The notes under the pieces are model-generated. The model had not been told where the DNA came from. It saw nothing but the letters and a program-made list of their open reading frames with translations, and searched no databases. Source: an uncultured Bacteroidota bacterium (GTDB lineage: Bacteria > Bacteroidota > Bacteroidia > Bacteroidales > F082). From it: a stretch of 15,943 nucleotides of DNA. The position numbers were made by a program, and so were the translations under genes. Shown here piece after piece: positions 8,428-14,282 of this stretch. Location of the stretch: NCBI GenBank assembly GCA_900542475.1, contig UQNO01000041.1:1-15943 (forward strand), given 5' to 3'. Position 1 is the first letter of the stretch. Every line of letters starts with the position of its first letter.

Positions 8428-9626
8428 TTTTTATTGTTTCTGCTTCTTCCGGGAGGACCCGGCATGAAAGGGTTCTCGCCTGTTTTCTTGACTTCTTTTA
8501 CCGTATATTGAGCCGACAACACTATGGAGTCGCCTTCATTCGCTCCACTTTCGACAATCTTATATGCTCCGTCGCCCATTCCTGTCTTCACCCGACGCGG
8601 AATCATGCTGTCGCCATTCTTAATCCACACCATGGAGGTTTTCTCACTTTCATTGAAATGAGGTCGCTCCAGTTCCGACGGCTTCTGCATGCTTTTCAGA
8701 ATCTGCTCCGACGGTGTGAAAAGGAAAGCTTCGGCAGGCACTGCCAACCCTGTGGATTCTTCCGTCACGATAGTGACACTCGCCGTCATGCCCGGAAACA
8801 ACTTTAGGTCTGGGTTCGGAGCGTCGATAATGACAGTGTATGTCACCACATTGCTCGTGGTGGTTGGCTTCATGCGTATCTGGTTTACAGTGCCTCGGAA
8901 AACATCATCGGGATAAGCATCGACAGTGAATGTGACTCGTTGTTGAAGCTTTACTTGTCCGATGTCAGCCTCGTCAACATTGGCTTCCACCTGCATTCTG
9001 GCGAGGTCGTTGGCCAAGGTGAAAAGAGTGGGGGTGCTGAACGAGGCAGCGACAGTTTGTCCAACCTCAACGGCTCTGTCCAACACCACTCCGTCAATAG
9101 GTGAATAAATGTCGGCGTATCCGAGATCCACCTTCGCCTGGTCATATTGTGCCTGCGCATTTTTCATGCTCATCTGTGCTTGAGTGTAGGTGTTTTGTGC
9201 CGCCTCATAATCCGCCAAAGTGGCAGCGTTGGCCTCGTAAAGCAGCTTTGTGCGCTCAAAAGACAACTTGGCGTATTTCAACTGACTCTCCGAAGATGTG
9301 AGGCTCGCCTGGGCACGGCTCAAACTCTCGTTAAGCGTAAGCTTGTCAAGCTCCGCCAACAAGTCGCCTTTCTTCACCACAGAATTGAAATCAACGTATA
9401 TGGTCTCCACTTTTCCGGAGACCTGCGTCCCAACTTCCACTGTCTCAACAGGTTCTATGGTCCCGGTCGCTGTCACGGTGTTCTCAATGGTGTGCTTGCT
9501 TACCACATGTGTGCGTATCATCATCGATTTGTTCGCCGATTTTGAGCCGCGAATGACAAAAAACATACTTAAGGCGACTGCCATGATAACGAGAACAATA
9601 ATCCATTTTATCATTTTCTTTTTCAT
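8424..9626 (-). CDS. HlyD/MacA-type periplasmic adaptor (membrane fusion protein)
   Basis: A 400-residue adaptor of a tripartite exporter. Residues 4-25 are a single N-terminal membrane anchor. The barrel-sandwich (lipoyl-like) half-motif starts about residue 50 (TATGTIEPVETVEVGTQVSG). An Ala/Gln/Ser-rich helical hairpin spans about 100-165 (LSRAQASLTSSESQL onward), and the second lipoyl half-motif follows at about 170-185 (YSPIDGVVLDRAVEVG). Beta-barrel and membrane-proximal domains run to about residue 385, and the tail is rich in Pro, Gly, Arg and Lys (PGPPGRSRNNKK). It would bridge the MacB-type permease and the TolC-type channel. It lies 21 bases after the TolC-type gene and overlaps the ATPase gene by 4 bases. 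Confidence 0.94.
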   Translation of the reverse strand: MKKKMIKWIIVLVIMAVALSMFFVIRGSKSANKSMMIRTHVVSKHTIENTVTATGTIEPVETVEVGTQVSGKVETIYVDFNSVVKKGDLLAELDKLTLNESLSRAQASLTSSESQLKYAKLSFERTKLLYEANAATLADYEAAQNTYTQAQMSMKNAQAQYDQAKVDLGYADIYSPIDGVVLDRAVEVGQTVAASFSTPTLFTLANDLARMQVEANVDEADIGQVKLQQRVTFTVDAYPDDVFRGTVNQIRMKPTTTSNVVTYTVIIDAPNPDLKLFPGMTASVTIVTEESTGLAVPAEAFLFTPSEQILKSMQKPSELERPHFNESEKTSMVWIKNGDSMIPRRVKTGMGDGAYKIVESGANEGDSIVLSAQYTVKEVKKTGENPFMPGPPGRSRNNKK

Positions 9627-9647
9627 AAAACATTGATGTTTAATTAT

Positions 9648-10970
9648 TTACAAATTTATTTCTTTCCCCATATAGATATCTAACACCTTGCGCTGTAGCA
9701 CGAGAGTGTATTTGTTTTGGATATAATCGTTGAGCACATTGAGATAATTGTTCTGTTGCTGCAAAAGCTCGACGGTGGTGATTTTTCCGTATTGGAACTG
9801 TGTCTCGTAGGCGTTGTAACTCTTACTGTAAGCATTCTCCTTCATCTCGGAAGCCTTGTATGAGTTATATGCCGAAACCACATTATGATATGCAACCGCA
9901 ACTGTTTGACGCACATCTAACTGCGTTTGCTCATAGTCGAGTTGTGCCTGCTCTAACGCTATCTTGCCGCGTTTAACATTGGCCTTGGTCTGCCCTCTGC
10001 TGTAAATCGGAATGTTGAGAGATATTCCAACCGACTGGTTGAAGCGGTCGCCGAACTGTTGTCCGAGATTGTCAAAGTCGAGATGTCCGGTACCGATGCT
10101 CGCACTGGCGGAGAGAGTCGGCTTGTAGCCGGCCTTGGCTATGAAAATACTGCTTTCTGCAATCAAGATGTCGTATTGACCGAACTTCAGCGTTGGATAT
10201 GTCTCCATTGCCATCTCTATGGCGGCTTCTTCGTCAGGAAGAGAGGCGGCAAGTTCGTCAAGATTGTCGGTGTTTGGCTGAATAATCTGCAAATTGTCAA
10301 GAGGGTCCATTGAAAGAAGTACCTTAAGTGACAAAATGCTGTTGTCGAGTTTTATTTTTGTTTCTAAAATATTTGTAGAATCGCTAATGTATTGAGCCTC
10401 AAGTAAAAGCATGTCGCTTTCAAGGATGGAGCCCGCATTGTGTCGTGTCTTGCCTTGGTTCATTTGCTCACGGCTTGAGTTAAGCATTTTTTCTTGATAA
10501 TGAAGCAATTCGTTATAACCCAAAGCTGTGAGAAACGATTGCAGTATCTGCACCGACAGCTGGTCGTCGTATTGTTGCAGTCGCATTTCAGAGCGTTCCT
10601 TGTTAAGGCGGTTCTGCTCAATGGTTTTGTTGATGTTTCCACCTTGATAGATGACCATGGAGGCACCGATATTGGCGTTTCCACCGAAACTTCCACCCTT
10701 GCTGTCGTGCGAATAACCTTCTGATGCCGAGGCGTTTACGCTTGGCATTCTTGATTTCCTCGACTGTTCGTACGATACCTGTTGCGATTCTGTGTCGAGT
10801 TCCATGCTTTTCCTGTCGTAACTGTTGGAAAAAGCAAAACGCAAGCAGTCCTCCAAGGTAAACTGATAGTTTTTTCTTTCCTTCACTATGCTTTCCTGCG
10901 AAAAAGTCGGCCGAGCCGTCGCCAAGATTGCCAATGCTGTCAGAAATAATGTTTTTATTGAAATCTTCAT
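9648..10970 (-). CDS. TolC-family outer-membrane efflux protein
   Basis: A 440-residue outer-membrane factor. Residues 1-24 form a signal peptide (KISIK, hydrophobic run, cleavage probably after TFS before QES). The mature protein begins with the conserved FTLEDCLRFAFSNS helix start and contains two long helical repeats (about 35-235 and 240-435) rich in Gln, Ser and Asn, with the second repeat's SVGISLNIPIYSRGQTKANV strand-turn typical of the family. It should form the trimeric channel for the exporter encoded downstream. It is the first gene of the operon, with a -7 box about 30 bases ahead of its ATG. Confidence 0.94.
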   Translation of the reverse strand: MKISIKTLFLTALAILATARPTFSQESIVKERKNYQFTLEDCLRFAFSNSYDRKSMELDTESQQVSYEQSRKSRMPSVNASASEGYSHDSKGGSFGGNANIGASMVIYQGGNINKTIEQNRLNKERSEMRLQQYDDQLSVQILQSFLTALGYNELLHYQEKMLNSSREQMNQGKTRHNAGSILESDMLLLEAQYISDSTNILETKIKLDNSILSLKVLLSMDPLDNLQIIQPNTDNLDELAASLPDEEAAIEMAMETYPTLKFGQYDILIAESSIFIAKAGYKPTLSASASIGTGHLDFDNLGQQFGDRFNQSVGISLNIPIYSRGQTKANVKRGKIALEQAQLDYEQTQLDVRQTVAVAYHNVVSAYNSYKASEMKENAYSKSYNAYETQFQYGKITTVELLQQQNNYLNVLNDYIQNKYTLVLQRKVLDIYMGKEINL

Positions 10971-10976
10971 AAAAAA

Positions 10977-11009
10977 ATACTTTTACATATTTATCGTATG
11001 CAAAAGTAT
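10977..11009. repeat. Imperfect 13-bp inverted repeat over the exporter promoter
   Basis: Arms 10977-10989 and 10997-11009 match at 12 of 13 positions around a 7-base spacer (arm on the plus strand: atacttttacata). The upstream arm contains the -7 box of the minus-strand promoter, so the repeat spans the promoter core and the first part of the leader. It could be an operator that blocks RNA polymerase, or form a leader hairpin once transcribed. A smaller inverted repeat, TTCAA-N8-TTGAA (11010-11027), lies just upstream of the -7 box. Function is inference. Confidence 0.5.
11001..11008 (-). promoter_or_regulatory. Bacteroidota -7 box for the exporter/two-component operon
   Basis: On the minus strand these bases read TACTTTTG, a match to the TAnnTTTG consensus of the Bacteroidota housekeeping sigma factor. 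Transcription would start about 10994-10997 and give a leader of roughly 25 bases before the TolC-type ATG (10970). I see no clear TTTG at the expected -33 distance, which would suit a promoter that depends on an activator. Confidence 0.55.
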
Positions 11010-11076
11010 TTCAAGATTATTTTTGAAGGTTGTTTTTTATCGCCGAAATGGCAATATTGAAAACTGAAATGACTTT

Positions 11077-11319
11077 ATGTCATCCTTAATTCCGCAACAC
11101 TATTACAAATTAAATCTGAAAAACTCACTCCTTTTGGAGGAATATTTTCGGGTCATGGAGCAATTTGACTCCACATTGTCATCAGTAATCGATTCAACCC
11201 TCGGTTTAAGATGTAAATCTTTCGGTTGTCAGTACAGCGAAATCATCCGTTCTCTCATGAGTATCTACTTCTGTGGTGGCTCATGTATTGAGGATGTGTA
11301 CACGCAAGAAGGACGTTGA
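11077..11319 (+). pseudogene. IS1380-family transposase, N-terminal fragment
   Basis: An 80-codon open frame whose second half (VIDSTLGLRCKSFGCQYSEI followed by RSLMSIYFCGGSCIEDV) resembles the N-terminal region of IS1380-type transposases of Bacteroidota, where a QYSDIFRSLM-like and a YFCGGSCxEDV-like segment are characteristic. Full transposases of this family are over 400 residues and carry a DDE catalytic domain; here similarity ends near position 11300 and a stop follows. The catalytic part is absent, so this is an inactive relic. Terminal inverted repeats and target-site duplications could not be identified. It lies between the exporter operon promoter and the 3' end of trxB, where an old insertion would do little harm. 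The family assignment is from memory of motifs. Confidence 0.7.
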
Positions 11320-11353
11320 AGGGCTTATTTTCGGATTTGAGGGTTATTTCAAA

Positions 11354-12295
11354 TCAACGGTTTTCCATCAAGAATCTTTCCACTTCAATACCTGCCATGG
11401 CGCCTGTGCCCGCTGCCACGATAGCCTGACGGTATGTCTTGTCTTGACAGTCTCCTGCCGCGAAGATGCCTTCAACGTTTGTTGCTGTTGACTTCGGTTT
11501 TGTAATGATGTAGCCTGTCTCGTCCATTTCGAGTATGCCTTTGAACACGTCGGTATTAGGCACGTGGCCGATAGCCTCGAAGAATCCGTCTATTTTCAAC
11601 GTGCGTTCTTCGCCGGTCTTGTTGTTTACGACTTTCGCTCCTTGGAGAGTGCTCATGAATCCGCTGACTTCGCCAAACAGTTCTTTAGTGTTGGTGTTCC
11701 AGAGGATTTCTATGTTGGGTGTGTTCATCACGCGGTGCTGCATCGCTTTGGAGGCGCGTAGCACGTCGCGGCGGACAATCATATACACTTTGTTGCAAAG
11801 GTGTGCGAGGTATGTCGCGTCTTCGCAAGCCGTGTCGCCGCCTCCGACCACTGCCACGTCTTTGCCACGGTAGAAATATCCATCGCATGTGGCACATGCC
11901 GACACGCCGCCGCCCTTGAACTGCTCCTCTGTCTCCAAGCCTAAATAACGGGCAGAGGCTCCTGTCGCCACCACTATGACATCTGCCAAAAGCTCATCGC
12001 CGAAGTCCGACTTGCAATGAAAAGGACGTTTGGAAGCGTCAACTTCCACTATCGAGCCCATGCGGAACTCGGTGCCAAAGCGTTCGGCCTGACGACGCAA
12101 GTCGTCCATCATCTGGTTGCCCTGTATGCCCTCCGGATAACCGGGGAAATTCTCGATTTCTGTTGTCTGTGTCAGCTGTCCGCCAGTGAGCGGCCCTTCG
12201 TAAATGACAGTTTTTATATCGGCGCGGCCAGTGTAAATCGCTGTGGTATAGCCTGCTGGCCCCGAGCCGAGGATTAAGCATTGAATGTGTTTCAT
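11354..12295 (-). CDS. trxB: Thioredoxin-disulfide reductase
   Basis: A 313-residue FAD/NADPH flavoenzyme that reduces thioredoxin in the cytoplasm. Visible are the FAD-binding GSGPAGYTTAIY motif (residues 10-21), the redox-active CATC (Cys134 and Cys137, in SACATCDGYFYRGK), the NADPH-binding VVGGGDTACEDA (150-160) and the C-terminal FAD motif GIFAAGDCQDKTYRQ. Length is normal for low-molecular-weight bacterial thioredoxin reductases. Transcription runs leftward from a -7 box about 35 bases upstream. The 3' end is followed within 40 bases by the IS1380 relic, and no strong terminator is visible there. It seems to be a single-gene unit. Confidence 0.96.
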   Translation of the reverse strand: MKHIQCLILGSGPAGYTTAIYTGRADIKTVIYEGPLTGGQLTQTTEIENFPGYPEGIQGNQMMDDLRRQAERFGTEFRMGSIVEVDASKRPFHCKSDFGDELLADVIVVATGASARYLGLETEEQFKGGGVSACATCDGYFYRGKDVAVVGGGDTACEDATYLAHLCNKVYMIVRRDVLRASKAMQHRVMNTPNIEILWNTNTKELFGEVSGFMSTLQGAKVVNNKTGEERTLKIDGFFEAIGHVPNTDVFKGILEMDETGYIITKPKSTATNVEGIFAAGDCQDKTYRQAIVAAGTGAMAGIEVERFLMENR

Positions 12296-12329
12296 ATCAA
12301 TATAATAAGGTGTTGTTTTAAATTTTTTG

Positions 12330-12337
12330 CAAAGATA
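12330..12337 (-). promoter_or_regulatory. -7 box of the trxB promoter
   Basis: The minus strand reads TATCTTTG, a match to TAnnTTTG, 35 bases ahead of the trxB ATG (12295). Transcription would begin about 12323-12326, giving a leader of roughly 30 bases. The place where the -33 element should be (about 12356-12362) falls inside a heptamer repeat array and has no TTTG. Confidence 0.65.
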
Positions 12338-12343
12338 GTAAAA

Positions 12344-12378
12344 AGACTTTAGACTTTAGGCATTAGACTTTAGATTTT
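12344..12378. repeat. Degenerate 7-bp tandem repeat (five units)
   Basis: Five consecutive heptamers on the plus strand: agacttt, agacttt, aggcatt, agacttt, agatttt. Three are identical and two are degenerate. The array fills the space between the divergent promoters of trxB and tRNA-Pro and covers the expected -33 region of the trxB promoter. Short heptamer arrays can change unit number by slippage; whether this one does is unknown. Confidence 0.7.
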
Positions 12379-12423
12379 TTACATATAAAATTTCAAAAAA
12401 AGATAATATATCAAAAAAATGTG

Positions 12424-12431
12424 TATCTTTG
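12424..12431 (+). promoter_or_regulatory. -7 box of the tRNA-Pro promoter
   Basis: TATCTTTG matches the TAnnTTTG consensus and ends 15 bases before the first base of the tRNA, a normal distance for a tRNA promoter with a short 5' leader. The upstream DNA (12379-12420) is almost pure A/T with A-tracts. No clear -33 TTTG is present. Confidence 0.7.
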
Positions 12432-12446
12432 CAGCGCGAAAGCAAT

Positions 12447-12520
12447 CGGGGTGTGGTGCAGTTGGCTAGCATTCTTGCATGGGGTGCAAGCGGTCGCCCG
12501 TTCGAGTCGGGCCACTCCGA
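12447..12520 (+). tRNA. tRNA-Pro (anticodon GGG)
   Basis: A complete 74-base cloverleaf can be folded by hand. The acceptor stem is cggggtg (12447-12453) with cactccg (12513-12519), one G-U pair. The D stem is gtgc/gcat. The anticodon stem is cttgc/gcaag with loop atggggt, placing GGG at 12481-12483 after the invariant T33. The T stem is gcccg/cgggc with loop ttcgagt, and the discriminator base A is at 12520. CCA is not encoded and must be added. It reads proline codons CCC and CCU. No T-run terminator follows. The 3' terminus is directly abutted by the open frame of a truncated protein gene, suggesting this tRNA gene marks a recombination or integration boundary. Confidence 0.95.
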
Positions 12521-12521
12521 C

Positions 12522-12908
12522 AAATTATCTTATGTTTATCAAAAACAACGGACAGGAGGCATTTATATAGATACAAATGGCCATGTACGTATAGGTTCAG
12601 GAGCTGGACTCATTGACAAAACTCTTGAAGTGACCGGAACCATCCGTTCGAAAGAAGTTATTGTTGAATTGGCAAACTGGTCGGATTTTGTTTTTGACAA
12701 CAATTACAATCTCATGTCGTTAAAAGAGACAGAACGTTTCATAAAGCAGTATGGGCATCTGCCCAATGTGCCTTCGGCAGCAGAAGTTGAGAAAGAAGGC
12801 ATAGAACTCGGCGAAATGAATGCCATTTTGTTGCAAAAGATTGAAGAATTGACGCTTTATGTCATTGAACTTCAAAAGCAAATTGACGAATTAAAAGGAG
12901 ATAAATGA
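12522..12908 (+). pseudogene. C-terminal remnant of a tail-fibre/adhesin-like protein
   Basis: About 128 codons carrying the C-terminal module seen at the end of many large Bacteroidota proteins annotated as tail-fibre-domain or hypothetical. In order: a beta-rich repeat ending (DTNGHVRIGSG), TIRSKEVIVEL, a linker (LMSLKETERFIKQYGHLPNV, PSAAEVEKEGIELGEMN) and a C-terminal coiled-coil helix (LLQKIEELTLYVIELQKQ). The N-terminal body is missing: the frame emerges directly from the tRNA-Pro 3' end with no ATG before the LMSLK segment (about 12713). A TTG at 12429 would place the tRNA inside the protein and is not credible. The gene was therefore cut at the tRNA boundary. Its TGA overlaps the ATG of the next gene (ATGA, 12905-12908), so it was probably once translated as part of an operon. 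Confidence 0.7.
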
Positions 12909-13390
12909 TGAAAACAAAACTGGCTTTATTATTAGTTGTAGTAACTCTATTATACTCTTGTAAACGGAAAATTGGCGGATGCGCTGAAACATGTTACGAT
13001 ATTGAGAAACCGGCAAATCTAAAACCCATTGACTGGAATGGCTGGAATGACGCATACACTGTATATTTTAATTTTTACGACAACGAGGAAGACGCATGTT
13101 ATGACCATAATGGGGATACGATAATGTGTTACGGGCATTTACCAGAGTCTTGGCACGTTTCTCCTTATGGTGTTTTTTACCTTGAAGTAACAGGTAGTTC
13201 TAATAATCTTAAAATTAAATTTAATGACAACAATATAGACTCTCTAACTTGTTTGTTAAATAATTCAAGTCATTCCGACACTTGTTTCGTAAAAGGCGTT
13301 CTTAAACTATGTGGTTATGATATTCAGTGTTGTATAGTGGTTGACCCCTGTATATTTGTTAATAAAATTGAAGACATATACTTTAAATAA
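12905..13390 (+). CDS. Small cysteine-rich lipoprotein of unknown function
   Basis: A 161-residue protein I do not recognise. Residues 1-19 (MMKTKLALLLVVVTLLYSC) are a lipoprotein signal peptide with lipobox LYSC, so the mature protein would be anchored through Cys19, followed by KRK. The mature part has ten further cysteines, including an adjacent pair, and is rich in Asp, Asn, Tyr and Trp; a compact disulfide-bonded fold at the cell surface or in the periplasm is plausible. The start is supported by AGGAG (12896-12900) and a 4-base ATGA overlap with the preceding remnant; a second ATG follows at 12908. The 3' neighbour, a broken C10 peptidase, starts 7 bases later, so all three were one transcription unit. 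Base composition is AT-rich by eye compared with genes 1-12300. Confidence 0.7.
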   Translation: MMKTKLALLLVVVTLLYSCKRKIGGCAETCYDIEKPANLKPIDWNGWNDAYTVYFNFYDNEEDACYDHNGDTIMCYGHLPESWHVSPYGVFYLEVTGSSNNLKIKFNDNNIDSLTCLLNNSSHSDTCFVKGVLKLCGYDIQCCIVVDPCIFVNKIEDIYFK

Positions 13391-13397
13391 AAACAAT

Positions 13398-14125
13398 GTG
13401 AAAAGAATCATATCATTTGCGGTAATAATCTTGTTGTTTGGGGTTACAGGCAAAGTTCAGCAGCAAGTGTCCATATCCACTGCAAGAACGGCTGCAATTA
13501 ACTCTATGAGATATAATAGGCAGATGTATTCCGAGGCAGACATTGATACAATACATATATACGTTTCTGGGAATGACACAATACTCTATGAAGTGAAGTT
13601 TAACAACAACCACAGCGTTATATTATCTGGAAGCAAGGCGTGCCAACCAATACTAGGATACAACTTATCTTACGACGGCGAGACGGCCTTGGACAAATTT
13701 GATGAAATTCCGCCAGGACTACATCTATGATACAGGAATACATCGACCAGATTGAATTGTGCTATGCCAACGACACCATTACTCTTTGGCATGAAAAAGA
13801 CTGGTCGGATTTGATGAAGTATAACAAAAATGGTAATGAAATATATGATGTTGTTTCTCCTTTAATTAATACAAAATGGGGACAAAGCATATCTAATGAT
13901 TACCAGGATTGCCATGCATACAATTATTACATATCAGAGACAAGCAATTCTTGTTCTTGTAGTGACAAGCACTGCCCCACCGGTTGTGTGGCAACAGCTA
14001 TGGCTCAAATAATGAATTGCTGGAAACCCCCTGTTTATCATCCCTTTTATGGCCCCAATCAATTTGATTGGTGTAATATGCCTGAAGAAATATATACTGA
14101 TAGTAATAACTATGAAAAAGAATGA
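13398..14125 (+). pseudogene. C10-family (streptopain-type) cysteine peptidase, frameshifted and truncated
   Basis: The first frame (GTG 13398 to TGA 13730) has a signal-peptide-like start (KRIISFAVIILLFGVTGKV) and a Spi-type propeptide/inhibitor domain: VSISTARTAAINSMRY, then ILYEVKFNNNHSVILSGSKA and PILGYNLSYDG. A one-base frame change near 13724-13729 moves it to the frame at 13727-14125, which continues the same family: LINTKWGQSISNDYQDC and the catalytic-cysteine motif CPTGCVATAMAQIMNCW (nucleophile Cys codon 13985-13987). The protein then stops at 14125; the second half, with the catalytic His and the GHA-like segment, is absent. Intact enzymes are secreted proteases, often with a T9SS tail in Bacteroidota. 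With both a frameshift and loss of the His half it should be inactive, though the Spi domain alone could still be made. Confidence 0.82.
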
Positions 14126-14282
14126 TTTCGAGCTACCTGGTTATAATCGGCTACACAACAATGTCGGCTCTCCTTTCTTTTCGGATAAGAATGTCGGATA
14201 TTATTTGTTCCTGACATACAACCCTATTTTTGATACCACAAACATCATTTTATACCAGACACTTATGATGCAAAAATCATAA
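14103..14282 (+). pseudogene. Out-of-frame 5' segment of the T9SS cargo gene
   Basis: In a different frame from its neighbours, bases 14103-14282 encode a plausible extracellular stretch (FELPGYNRLHNNVGSPFFSD, then VGYYLFLTYNPIFDTTN). Changing frame at about 14243 gives HHFIPDTYDAKIIMNKLDEN, which runs straight into the ORF at 14282. This fits the remains of the same protein with a single-base indel near 14243. Upstream of about 14120 the sequence belongs to the C10 peptidase, so this is the junction of two different gene remnants. It has no separate start signal. Confidence 0.5.

Noticed and set aside
12429..12908. A 159-codon ORF starting with TTG at 12429 and spanning the tRNA
   Set aside because: Its start lies in the tRNA promoter's -7 box and its first 30 codons are the tRNA-Pro cloverleaf; only the part after 12521 resembles a protein family.
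13341..13397. Upstream in-frame ACG/ATG-type start at 13341 for the Spi/C10 gene
   Set aside because: It would overlap the lipoprotein gene by 50 bases and put a non-signal stretch ahead of the signal-peptide-like KRIISFAVIILL; GTG 13398 fits better.
13715..13735. Programmed frameshift joining the Spi and catalytic-Cys parts
   Set aside because: No slippery heptamer or following structure is visible, and the catalytic His half is absent anyway, so decay is the simpler reading.
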